The position numbers and the translations under genes were made by a program. This document shows, piece by piece, positions 1-6,477 of a stretch of 12,037 nt of DNA. The DNA is from an uncultured Eubacterium sp. (GTDB lineage: Bacteria > Bacillota > Clostridia > Lachnospirales > Lachnospiraceae), in the NCBI GenBank assembly GCA_910585745.1, contig CAJUFM010000081.1:1-12037 (forward strand), read 5' to 3'. Each line of letters opens with the position of its first letter. Position 1 is the first letter of the stretch. The notes beneath the pieces were generated by a model. It was not told the origin of the DNA, made no database searches, and saw only the letters and a list, made by a program, of their open reading frames with translations.

Positions 1-32
1 GGGCGGATTGGGAACTTTCATCCGTTAGCGAC

Positions 33-50
33 GTGCGCCGCAAGGCGCAC
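33..50. repeat. GC-rich perfect hairpin with GCAA loop
   Basis: GTGCGCC and GGCGCAC form a perfect 7-bp stem closed by a GCAA (GNRA-type) tetraloop when read on the + strand. It sits just before the terminator at 55-106. In the second frame a TAG stop lies at 26-28, so bases 1-28 could be the tail of a + strand gene off the left edge and this hairpin part of its 3' untranslated region. The fragment is too short to prove a coding tail. It may be a dispersed intergenic palindrome, which only a genome search could show. Confidence 0.5.
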
Positions 51-54
51 TTTG

Positions 55-106
55 AAACAGCATCTCACAAAGTTATGCTATAAAACTTGCGAGATGCTGT
101 TTTTTT
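55..106 (+). terminator. Intrinsic terminator of a gene off the left edge
   Basis: AAACAGCATCTC (55-66) pairs perfectly with GAGATGCTGTTT (91-102). The 24-nt loop has a further short AAGTT/AACTT pairing, and the T run extends to 106. The T run is on the + strand, so it terminates + strand transcription entering from the left. Read on the - strand the stem is followed by only a few T, so it is at best a weak terminator for the antiporter gene, whose stop codon (105-107) touches it. Confidence 0.8.
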
Positions 107-1313
107 ATTTACGAAAAGCCACTTTCAGCAGAATTGGTGTTACAACAGTAGTGATGACCACCGTAATGATAATCGGTCCGTACAGCTCCTGCGTCATCAG
201 CCCGACAGCCATTCCTTTACTGGCAACAATCAGCGCCACCTCTCCACGGGAGACCATTCCCACTCCGATCTGAAGGCATTCTCGGTTAGAATACTTCATA
301 GCTTTTGCCCCCAAACCACAGCCGATGACCTTACTTACCACTGCCACAAGACAGAGCAAAACTGCAAATAGGATAATCCTTCCGGACATCTCAGGAAGCA
401 CTACTTCCAGACCGATACTGGCAAAAAAGATGGGAGACAAAAACATGTAGGAAACTGTCTCAAACCTTTTGCTTATGTACTGAATCTTCGGACTGACAGA
501 GATGGCAAGTCCTGCCACATAAGCTCCAGTAATATCAGCTACATTGAAAAAATACTCGGAACAAAAAGCAAACAGCAGGCAAAAAGCAAATGCAATAATT
601 CCGTAACGGCGGTATGGCTCGTGTTCGACATTTGTCCATTTGTAATAAAGCTTTCCTCCCCCAAAGGCTACCACAAAGGCAAAGATGAAGAACAATACTA
701 TTTTCAGAAGCACCATCCAGATACTAGGACCTCCCTGGCCGCCTTCGCCGCCAGTACCAAGGGTTGTTATGATGGTCAAGGCGATGATACCCAGCACATC
801 ATCGATCACAGCAGCACCCAGGATCGCATTTCCTGCATCGGTATTCAGTTTTCCCATCTCCCGCAGCGTCTCTACCGTTATACTCACAGAAGTAGCTGTG
901 AGGATCACTCCGATAAAAATATTGCGGTACATCACCAGATCAGCAGCTGCACCGCCGCCATCCGTGAAAAAGTACGCCACCAGATAGCCACCCAGGCATG
1001 GTACGACCACACCCATCAGAGCAATGACCAGAGAAGCCAGACCGCTCTTTTTCAGTTTCTGGATATCGGTTTCAAGCCCTGCTGAAAACATAAGAACGAT
1101 GACGCCGACTTCCGATAGGTTCCCGATCATGCTCTGGGATTCTACTCCTGCCAGAAGTACCGAAGAGAGATTCAGGCAGGCAGGACCGATGATAAGACCT
1201 GCCACAAGAGCACCCACCACCTGGGGCATGTGGAATTTCTTGGTCACAAGCCCAAGACATTTTGTACTGATCAGTACGAGCGCAATAAACAATAAGTACC
1301 CATATTCTTCCAT
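105..1313 (-). CDS. Cation:proton antiporter (CPA2 / Na+/H+ exchanger family)
   Basis: Integral membrane antiporter of 402 residues, about 12 hydrophobic segments, expected to exchange Na+ or K+ for H+ across the cell membrane. Seen directly: the early TM block with MPQVVGALVAGLIIGP (29-44), the FSAGLETD motif (77-84), a TATSVSITVETLREMGKL segment, and AAVIDDVLGI with a double Asp at 171-172. In this superfamily the double Asp is the ion-binding pair typical of electrogenic CPA2 members such as NapA. A GMVSRGEVALIVASKG segment near the C-terminus is also family-typical. There is no C-terminal TrkA-N/KTN nucleotide-binding domain, so it is the short membrane-only form and not a full KefB/KefC. 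The ATG is preceded by GGAGG with a 7-nt gap. It appears monocistronic. The transported ion cannot be told from sequence. Confidence 0.93.
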   Translation of the reverse strand: MEEYGYLLFIALVLISTKCLGLVTKKFHMPQVVGALVAGLIIGPACLNLSSVLLAGVESQSMIGNLSEVGVIVLMFSAGLETDIQKLKKSGLASLVIALMGVVVPCLGGYLVAYFFTDGGGAAADLVMYRNIFIGVILTATSVSITVETLREMGKLNTDAGNAILGAAVIDDVLGIIALTIITTLGTGGEGGQGGPSIWMVLLKIVLFFIFAFVVAFGGGKLYYKWTNVEHEPYRRYGIIAFAFCLLFAFCSEYFFNVADITGAYVAGLAISVSPKIQYISKRFETVSYMFLSPIFFASIGLEVVLPEMSGRIILFAVLLCLVAVVSKVIGCGLGAKAMKYSNRECLQIGVGMVSRGEVALIVASKGMAVGLMTQELYGPIIITVVITTVVTPILLKVAFRK

Positions 1314-1343
1314 ATTTCTTCCTCCTTATTTCAAACCAAACCC

Positions 1344-1372
1344 ATTTTATACCCCTTTTTACCAAAAATCAA
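1344..1372 (-). promoter_or_regulatory. Predicted promoter of the antiporter gene
   Basis: On the - strand TTGATT (1367-1372) and TAAAAT (1344-1349) are separated by 17 bp. They match the sigma-A consensus at 4/6 and 5/6 positions. The pair lies between the putP terminator hairpin and the antiporter ribosome-binding site, the only place an independent promoter could fit. Confidence 0.5.
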
Positions 1373-1375
1373 TAT

Positions 1376-1415
1376 AAAAATAGAATTGATTTTCCAGGGA
1401 AAACCAATTCTATTT
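1376..1415 (-). terminator. Main intrinsic terminator of putP
   Basis: AATAGAATTG (1379-1388) pairs with CAATTCTATT (1405-1414), and after one A/C mismatch TTTTC pairs with GAAAA, giving a stem of about 15 bp with a tetraloop. Read on the - strand, the direction of putP, the stem runs straight into a TTTTT run (1376-1380). Confidence 0.8.
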
Positions 1416-1444
1416 ATTATACTTTTCTTTTTTAAAATTTGGGC

Positions 1445-1466
1445 AAAAAAACTTAATTTTGTTAAG
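1445..1466 (-). terminator. Weak candidate terminator just after putP
   Basis: On the - strand CTTAA, a 5-nt loop and TTAAG are followed by seven T (complement of 1445-1451), 14 bp after the putP stop. The stem is only 5 bp and A/T-rich, so it may be a weak first stop before the stronger hairpin at 1376-1415. Confidence 0.35.
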
Positions 1467-1479
1467 CTATTTCTGATCT

Positions 1480-3033
1480 TTACTCAAACTCCGGGGATCC
1501 AGTTTTTACTTTTTCAAACTCTGCTAATATTTCCTGGGATGGAGCTTTGGTCGCAAGGCTGAAAATAACAATGCACACAAGACTTACCGCAAAGCCTACA
1601 AGAAGAGAGTAGATTCCTGTCACATTACAAAGTTTCTCCCCATGGATCAGCGGAATGTAATCCCAGATGAGCACCGTAAGTCCGCCGGAAAGAATCCCCG
1701 CAACCGCCCCGGCAAAGTTTGTCCTTCTCCAGAACAGCGAACAGACTACCACAGGACCAAAAGCGGAACCAAGTCCTGCCCAGGCATCCGACACCAGCCC
1801 CATAATGCTGCTGTCTGGATCCCATGCGATCAGAAAAGCAAGAACTGCCACGATCATTACTGTGATACGGCTGACCTTGAGAACCGTCTTATCGGAAGCA
1901 TCCGGTTTTACCACATTTTTATAAATATCTTTCGACACAGAAGAAGCACAGACTAAAAGCTGGGAGTCCGCCGTAGACATGATCGCCGCAAGTATGCCAC
2001 AGAGGAAGATTCCTCCGATAAAGGGAAGTGCCAGGTTTACATTGAATACCTTATTGATCATATCTATAAATACGCTTTCCGATGATGTATTCCCATCTGC
2101 CCCCAATACCACGGGAGCCAGGAAAGCCCGTCCCACCACGCCGATCACGCAGGCGAAAATAAGGGAAATAAATACCCAGATAATAGCGATCACACTGGAT
2201 TTCTTCAGTTCTTTCTCACTTTTTACCGCCATGAACCGGACAAGGATGTGGGGCATTCCACAATAGCCAAGACCCCATGCCAGCTGGGACAGAATCTCCA
2301 CAAATGAATATGGCTGATCCGTCGCCCCATTGTAAAAAAGACTCATATAATGGTCATAGTTCACCACACCCGTTGACTGGATGCTCTGCACAAAATCACT
2401 GCTGACAAATCCATATGCCACGATGGGAACCACAAGAAGCCCTACCAGCATAAGCATACCCTGGATAAAATCGGTGGTGCATACCGCCAGGAAGCCCCCC
2501 ATAAAGGTATAGACCAGGATCACCGCTGCACCGATAGCGAGGGAAACATGATAATCCACGCCAAATACCGTATTAAACAGCTTTCCTCCGGATGCCAGTG
2601 CGGAAGCTGTGTACACCAGGAAAAAGACGACGATCACCAGAGATGAGATACTGAGGAGCACCTTTTTCTTATCATGATACCGATTTTCCAGAAATTCCGG
2701 AAGCGTCAGGGAATTCCCTGCCACGATAGTATATCTTCTGAGGGGTTTGGAAATGAACAGCCAGTTTGCCACCGTTCCCAGGAACAAACCGATGGCGATC
2801 CACGCCTGCCCGGTACCCATGGCATAGATGGAACCCGGAAGCCCCATAAGCAGCCATCCGCTCATATCCGACGCCTGGGCAGAAAGTGCCGCCACCCATC
2901 CATTGAGCCCGCGTCCTCCCAGAAAGTAGTCTTCTGTACTTTTGGTCTTTTTCATCGAATAAACACCGATCCCGACCATCAGAAGCAAATATGCTGCAAA
3001 TGCAGACAATACAATAATAGAATCTGTTGACAT
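1480..3033 (-). CDS. putP: Sodium/proline symporter (SSF family)
   Basis: Imports L-proline with Na+ across the cell membrane. The product is 517 residues with about 13 membrane segments, normal for PutP. Visible family features are EDYFLGGRGLNGWVAALSAQ (34-53), the SAQASDMSGWLL block whose Asp56 aligns with the Na+-site Asp55 of E. coli PutP, a second conserved block around GLGYCGMPHILVRFMA, and MSTADSQLLVCASSVSKDIY, whose Ser-Thr aligns with the Na2-site Ser340/Thr341 of E. coli PutP. The frame stays open upstream to 3198. I chose the ATG at 3031-3033 because AGAGG lies just before it and the protein then begins at the usual first helix. A GTG at 3142 region preceded by GGAGG, in frame, is a possible longer start adding a basic, non-membrane extension. 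Substrate could be another small solute, but similarity to PutP proper is strong. Confidence 0.93.
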   Translation of the reverse strand: MSTDSIIVLSAFAAYLLLMVGIGVYSMKKTKSTEDYFLGGRGLNGWVAALSAQASDMSGWLLMGLPGSIYAMGTGQAWIAIGLFLGTVANWLFISKPLRRYTIVAGNSLTLPEFLENRYHDKKKVLLSISSLVIVVFFLVYTASALASGGKLFNTVFGVDYHVSLAIGAAVILVYTFMGGFLAVCTTDFIQGMLMLVGLLVVPIVAYGFVSSDFVQSIQSTGVVNYDHYMSLFYNGATDQPYSFVEILSQLAWGLGYCGMPHILVRFMAVKSEKELKKSSVIAIIWVFISLIFACVIGVVGRAFLAPVVLGADGNTSSESVFIDMINKVFNVNLALPFIGGIFLCGILAAIMSTADSQLLVCASSVSKDIYKNVVKPDASDKTVLKVSRITVMIVAVLAFLIAWDPDSSIMGLVSDAWAGLGSAFGPVVVCSLFWRRTNFAGAVAGILSGGLTVLIWDYIPLIHGEKLCNVTGIYSLLVGFAVSLVCIVIFSLATKAPSQEILAEFEKVKTGSPEFE

Positions 3034-3107
3034 ATTATCCTCTTTTCTGCGCCGCTTTTTGTGCATAAAGCAACTTTGTGCCAAGCAGCGCGCAGACACA
3101 AAATGCT

Positions 3108-3143
3108 GTGTGAAAAATATGCTGTCAGGCTTATTTTTCACAC
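3108..3143. repeat. Perfect 12-bp inverted repeat in the putP leader
   Basis: GTGTGAAAAATA (3108-3119) and TATTTTTCACAC (3132-3143) are perfect inverted copies around a 12-nt spacer. The element lies 75-110 bp upstream of the putP ATG, between its likely promoter and the gene, so it would fold in the 5' untranslated RNA. On the - strand the first arm overlaps an in-frame GTG preceded by GGAGG. No T run follows, so it is not a standard terminator. It could be an operator or an RNA stem controlling translation. Confidence 0.65.
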
Positions 3144-3152
3144 TGATCCTCC

Positions 3153-3168
3153 ATTCATACGTATGTAT
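3153..3168. promoter_or_regulatory. Palindrome upstream of putP, possible operator
   Basis: CATACGTATG (3156-3165) is a perfect 10-bp palindrome. With flanking bases the symmetry extends to ATTCATAC/GTATGTAT with one mismatched pair. It lies downstream of the predicted putP promoter. No regulator gene is adjacent, so the role is a guess. Confidence 0.3.
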
Positions 3169-3206
3169 TTCACTGTTTATCCTTAAAAAAACAAACAACT
3201 ATGAAC

Positions 3207-3215
3207 ATTCTACCA
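3207..3215 (-). promoter_or_regulatory. Predicted extended -10 promoter of putP
   Basis: On the - strand TGG-TAGAAT gives an extended -10 (TGn plus a 5/6 match to TATAAT). No good -35 box is seen at the expected distance. That -35 position would fall on the oppositely directed -10 box of the phosphorylase promoter at 3234-3239. The resulting leader to the putP ATG is roughly 165 nt. Confidence 0.4.
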
Positions 3216-3230
3216 TATCCGGGGATTTTA

Positions 3231-3239
3231 TGCTATACT
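3231..3239 (+). promoter_or_regulatory. Predicted extended -10 promoter of the phosphorylase gene
   Basis: TGC-TATACT on the + strand is an extended -10 (TGn plus 5/6 match to TATAAT). No convincing -35 box precedes it. Transcription would start near 3246, giving a leader of about 145 nt that contains both stem-loops at 3255-3370. Confidence 0.45.
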
Positions 3240-3254
3240 AACTTTAGGATACCA

Positions 3255-3314
3255 GGGTCTCAAGGTCAAAATGTCCTTCATGCCTGCATGATAGGGCATT
3301 TGACATTGAGACCC
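3255..3314 (+). repeat. 60-nt near-perfect hairpin in the phosphorylase leader
   Basis: GGGTCTCAA (3255-3263) pairs with TTGAGACCC (3306-3314). After one mismatch GTCAAA pairs with TTTGAC, and after a bulged A the TG-TCC segment pairs with GGG-CA including one wobble. An inner TCATG-CCTG-CATGA hairpin closes the top. The whole 60 nt therefore folds as one rod. No T run follows, so it is not a terminator. It has the look of a dispersed palindromic intergenic repeat or a structured leader RNA. Confidence 0.7.
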
Positions 3315-3316
3315 GC

Positions 3317-3370
3317 CAAACATGAGAAAGTAGCGATTTACGCTGTAAATCAGCGAATTTTGGATGTTTG
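3317..3370 (+). repeat. Second leader hairpin, ending at the ribosome-binding site
   Basis: CAAACAT (3317-3323) pairs with ATGTTTG (3364-3370). Inside, GATTTAC (3335-3341) and GTAAATC (3345-3351) form a perfect 7-bp stem with a GCT loop. The segment between the two stems pairs only loosely. The structure ends six bases before AAGGAGG (3376-3382), so it could influence translation initiation of the phosphorylase. Confidence 0.55.
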
Positions 3371-3391
3371 AAGAAAAGGAGGTTTTATCGT

Positions 3392-4696
3392 ATGGAGCGA
3401 TTTGTTGATCTAATACACAATAAAAAAATAGGAAGAGAACTATCCGATACGGATATTCAGAATATGGTACGCGGCTACTGTGAGGGCAGTATCCCGGATT
3501 ACCAGATGTCCGCCATGCTTATGGCGATCTGCTTCAACGGCCTTTCCGACCGGGAACTTACCACACTGACACTGGCGATGAGAGACTCCGGTCAGATCAA
3601 CGACCTGTCCACCATCTCCGGAATCAAGGTGGATAAGCACAGTACTGGCGGCGTCGGCGACAAAACAACTCTGATCATCGGTCCCGTTGCTGCAGCATGC
3701 GGCATTCCCATCGCGAAAATGAGCGGGCGAGGACTAGGATTCACTGGGGGCACCATCGACAAACTGGAATCCATCCCCGGCTTCCGGACTGATCTTTCCA
3801 CAGAGGATTTTTTCCATGCTGTACAGCATACCGGGATCTGCCTGAACGGCCAGACCGGAGAACTGGCGCCCGCCGACAAGATGATCTATGCCCTGCGGGA
3901 CGTGACTGCCACCGTTGACAGCATCCCCCTGATCGCCGCCTCTATCATGAGCAAAAAACTGGCAGCGGGCAGTGATAAGATCCTGCTGGACGTAACTACA
4001 GGAAATGGTGCCTTTATCAAAGATTACCAGCAGTCCCTGGAACTCGCCCGCAAAATGGTGACCATCGGTACGCAGGCAGGAAAAACCACAGTAGCACAGC
4101 TGACCTCTATGGATGAACCCCTTGGCTTTGCCATTGGCAATAATCTGGAGGTAAAAGAAGCCATCCATGCCCTTCATGGTGATGGTCCTGCAGACCTGAT
4201 GGAAGTATGTTATTGTCTCGCCTCCCACATGATCTCCCTGGGAAAAGAGATTTCTGTAGAGGATGCCAGAGTACAGGCAGAAGATGCCATCCACAGCGGC
4301 TGCGCCTGGAACACCTTCCTCGCCATGGTTCGTGAACAGGGCGGTGATACTTCCTTTATAGAACACCCGGAACGTCTGCCACAGGCAGCTGTTATCTACG
4401 AATACAAAGCTGCCCGCTCCGGCTATATCACTGCCATGGATACCGAAGGCTTTGGCACTGCCGCCGGGATCCTTGGAGCCGGGCGAAGCAGAAAAGAGGA
4501 CAACATCGACGTTTCCGCTGGCATTGTCCTCTGCCATAAAGTCAATGATCATATAGCCGAGGGAGACACCCTTGCCCATCTCCACACCTCCTCTCTGGAA
4601 CTCGCCCAGGCTGCCGCTGGAAAGCTGGACAGTTGCTATCAGTTCGGGGAGAGTCCTGTGGAGGCAATACGGCTAATCGGAGATGTTGTGAAGTAG
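3392..4696 (+). CDS. pdp: Pyrimidine-nucleoside phosphorylase
   Basis: Cytoplasmic nucleoside-salvage enzyme that splits uridine, thymidine or deoxyuridine with phosphate into the base and (deoxy)ribose-1-phosphate. The 434 residues match the family length. Visible motifs: IPDYQMSAMLMAI (34-46) in the helical dimer domain, the phosphate loop VDKHSTGGVGDKTT (80-93), the family signature MSGRGLGFTGGTIDKLESIP (110-129), and the substrate-binding set Arg169 (in ALRDVT), Ser184 and Lys188 (in IAASIMSKKL). The sequence resembles B. subtilis Pdp more than DeoA, suggesting broad pyrimidine specificity. The ATG at 3392 has AAGGAGG nine bases upstream. An in-frame TTG at 3368 would add eight residues but overlaps the ribosome-binding site. 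The gene stands alone, diverging from putP, behind a structured leader. Confidence 0.96.
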   Translation: MERFVDLIHNKKIGRELSDTDIQNMVRGYCEGSIPDYQMSAMLMAICFNGLSDRELTTLTLAMRDSGQINDLSTISGIKVDKHSTGGVGDKTTLIIGPVAAACGIPIAKMSGRGLGFTGGTIDKLESIPGFRTDLSTEDFFHAVQHTGICLNGQTGELAPADKMIYALRDVTATVDSIPLIAASIMSKKLAAGSDKILLDVTTGNGAFIKDYQQSLELARKMVTIGTQAGKTTVAQLTSMDEPLGFAIGNNLEVKEAIHALHGDGPADLMEVCYCLASHMISLGKEISVEDARVQAEDAIHSGCAWNTFLAMVREQGGDTSFIEHPERLPQAAVIYEYKAARSGYITAMDTEGFGTAAGILGAGRSRKEDNIDVSAGIVLCHKVNDHIAEGDTLAHLHTSSLELAQAAAGKLDSCYQFGESPVEAIRLIGDVVK

Positions 4697-4720
4697 CAGG
4701 GATTCTTCCTGCCATTTTTT
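4696..4720 (+). terminator. Intrinsic terminator of pdp
   Basis: GCAGGGA (4696-4702) pairs with TTCCTGC (4706-4712), including one G-T pair, around a 3-nt loop. A T6 run follows at 4715-4720. The stem begins on the last base of the stop codon, so termination is immediate. Confidence 0.75.
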
Positions 4721-4845
4721 CATCTTGAGCTTCTTTTTGAACTTCTAAAGCACCACTTTGTTCTGGGGATCAGCTTCTGATTGAGTTTTAGGGCTGTTCC
4801 CTCTCTTTTCATATTTATATTTTCTATATCTCCCTGTGCACTGAT

Positions 4846-5739
4846 CTAAATATTATCAGAACAAGACGCTACTTCCCGTATGGTCTCCACTGGCTCCCCG
4901 GTCAACTCACTGATCTTTTCCGGCGACAGACCTCTCTCCAGCATGCCTGTCAAAAGATTACGCCCCCATGCAGCTCCTTCCTCCCTGCCCTCTTCCCTCA
5001 CTGTCGCCATATGTAGTTCTTCATCATATTCAAATATGCTCATCTGAATCACCTCCGCCCGGTTAGCTCTCAGAAATTCTTCCAGGATTCCTTCCCCTAT
5101 GCATTCTGATACTGCCCTCTCCACTGCTTCCTGGAAATCCATCTCCCGGCTGTAGCTCCGGACCCGCTCCACGTACTTCATGTAGTCATGCAGGGAACGG
5201 CATTTTCCTAATAGTTCCTCATTGTTTCCTGGATTGATGTTCAGCTGGAGTACTGTCAGTTCCAGGCCAGCTTCTTCCGTCTGCTGGTAAAAGGATTCCG
5301 ACAGGCGCAGGATCTTCCTCTCCGGCTGTTCTTCTGTCCCGTTGTAAAATACAACAAAACGCGGTGACGGAATCTGGATTCTTTTTCCCGAATACAGGTC
5401 TCTTTTTTCTTTCTGGATCATTTTTTCATATAGCTTTGCTATGTAGAACAGGTCGCGTAGCGGCATGTTAGGATTTACCGTGGACTGGTGCTCATACAGG
5501 TTCAGCCGCAGGTCCACCACGCAGGATACATCATTTTTCATGGACATGTACACAGCGTTTTCCAGCCCCGCCGCCTCCAGCTCTTCCGGATTTGTGTACT
5601 GTGTATCATTTACCGCGTTGTACAGCTCCAGGAGTTCTGACTTGTCCCGGTACAACAGCCGGAATACGGTGTCTCTGTAGTTTCTCTGTGCTGGCATTCC
5701 AGAATTCGGATCTTCCGGTATTTCTTTTCTTTTTTTCAT
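4846..5739 (-). CDS. Rpn-type PD-(D/E)XK nuclease family protein
   Basis: Member of the Rpn / 'PD-(D/E)XK nuclease family transposase' group; related E. coli Rpn proteins are DNA endonucleases that stimulate RecA-independent recombination. Seen: the characteristic N-terminal block YRDTVFRLLYRDKSELLELY (21-40), then KNDVSCVVDLRLNLYEHQS with candidate metal ligands Asp76 and Glu83 followed by His-Gln (the ExQ form of the motif), then the conserved MPLRDLFYIAKLYEKMI helix and FVVFYNGTEEQPE strand. The C-terminal third is charged and helical (EEGREEGAAWGR), typical of the family. The frame is open to 5820. I prefer ATG 5739 because GGAGG lies four bases upstream; ATG 5775, with AGAGG ten bases upstream, is possible. 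No terminator is evident between the stop and 4721, and no transposon ends or target duplications were found around it. Confidence 0.85.
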   Translation of the reverse strand: MKKRKEIPEDPNSGMPAQRNYRDTVFRLLYRDKSELLELYNAVNDTQYTNPEELEAAGLENAVYMSMKNDVSCVVDLRLNLYEHQSTVNPNMPLRDLFYIAKLYEKMIQKEKRDLYSGKRIQIPSPRFVVFYNGTEEQPERKILRLSESFYQQTEEAGLELTVLQLNINPGNNEELLGKCRSLHDYMKYVERVRSYSREMDFQEAVERAVSECIGEGILEEFLRANRAEVIQMSIFEYDEELHMATVREEGREEGAAWGRNLLTGMLERGLSPEKISELTGEPVETIREVASCSDNI

Positions 5740-5877
5740 CTGCCCTCCGTTCCACAGAGGACCGTTTTCTCTCATTTTCAAACAACCTCTCTGCTTTTTT
5801 GATTTTTGGGAATCAAGCATTGACGTTCTTTGAGAATGAAAGATTTTCAGATATAAAGAATAGTAATGCTTTTTATT

Positions 5878-5906
5878 ACCGTAACATACAGGTATGGTTT
5901 TGTCAA
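5878..5906 (-). promoter_or_regulatory. Predicted promoter of the Rpn-type gene
   Basis: On the - strand a perfect TTGACA (5901-5906) is followed after exactly 17 bp by TACGGT (5878-5883), preceded by TGT (extended -10). The -10 box matches only 3/6, but the -35 is perfect and the spacing ideal. Transcription would start near 5871, some 95-130 nt upstream of the candidate start codons. Confidence 0.55.
5885..5896. promoter_or_regulatory. Palindrome inside the promoter spacer, candidate operator
   Basis: CATAC-AG-GTATG is a perfect inverted repeat placed wholly between the -35 and -10 boxes of the Rpn-type gene. A dimeric protein bound here would block or twist the promoter. The half-site CATAC is also that of the palindrome upstream of putP (3156-3165), though with a different spacer, which may be chance. 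Confidence 0.35.
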
Positions 5907-5958
5907 CCGGATTGTTTAGTTTTGTTCAATTTTTTTGTTATATGGAACTACAAATGGC

Positions 5959-6022
5959 AAAAACCATCTCCTCTGTCACAGCAAGTTTTTCATAACTGGG
6001 TGTGCAGAAAGAGATGGTTTTT
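5959..6022 (-). terminator. Long terminator hairpin after the surface-protein operon
   Basis: AAAAACCATCTC (5959-5970) pairs perfectly with GAGATGGTTTTT (6011-6022). The 40-nt loop pairs further through TCTG and CACA with TGTG and CAGA, and AGTT with AACT. T-rich ends on both strands allow bidirectional action, but the obvious use is to stop - strand transcription leaving the gene at 6061-8289 before the Rpn promoter. Confidence 0.75.
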
Positions 6023-6060
6023 TCTTCCATATTTATATTCCCGTGAAATTCATTTTCCCA

Positions 6061-6477
6061 CTATTTCTTAATCTTAATCTTTTTCATGTTGCTCCATGCC
6101 CCATAGACTTTCTTTTTCCCCTCCAGACGGTATGCCTGGACGCGGAAATAGTAGGTTTTTTTCTTTTTCAGCTTCTTAATGACGGCCTTATTTTTTGATA
6201 CCAGCTTCTGTTTTTTGCCCTTCCACTTCTTTGAAGTACTGTAACAGATCTGGTAGCCTTTCGCTCCGGTGAGTTTTTTCCAGGAGACTGTCATGGTGTG
6301 CTTTTTCTGTTTGAGTTTCAGGGCGGATACTTTTCCAATCGCGGCTTTTCCCGGATCAGACGAAACAGGCGTCACGGATGCTCCCGGCTTTTCCGTGTTA
6401 TCGGGCTGGGCTGTCTTTCCTGGTGCCACTGTCTCCTGTGGTTTCTGCGTGGTTTCTGGTGTCGGTGACGGAGTAGC
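6061..6477 (-). repeat. 417-bp direct repeat, copy 1 (Fn3 plus linker end)
   Basis: Aligns without gaps to 8325-8741. About nine mismatches lie in the first 90 bp (the very C-terminus), then only about two in the remaining 320 bp. It encodes the end of the Pro/Thr linker and the fibronectin-III-like domain of the downstream protein. The uneven identity suggests recent gene conversion or unequal crossing-over between the tandem genes. Confidence 0.9.

Noticed and set aside
3034..3198. Long ATG start for putP at 3198
   Set aside because: Adds 55 residues that are not membrane-like, with no clear ribosome-binding site at 3198; the ATG at 3033 gives the standard N-terminus. The intermediate GTG is kept as a finding.
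3255..3370. Leader hairpins as a transcription attenuator
   Set aside because: No T run follows either stem, so a terminator form is not visible.
3368..3391. TTG start eight codons upstream of the pdp ATG
   Set aside because: It would translate the AAGGAGG ribosome-binding site itself; the ATG at 3392 has ideal spacing and gives the family length.
3734..4585. 283-codon open frame on the - strand
   Set aside because: Lies entirely inside pdp on the opposite strand; no recognisable motif. A shadow of a long conserved gene.
4721..4845. TTGAGCTTCT / TTGAACTTCT short direct repeat and ATCAG/CTGAT mini-hairpin
   Set aside because: Too short and without a T run; no function can be supported, and no clear terminator for the Rpn-type gene is present here.
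4846..5739. Rpn-type gene as the transposase of an insertion sequence
   Set aside because: No terminal inverted repeats or target duplications were found between 4721 and 5958; the family name 'transposase' does not imply an IS here.
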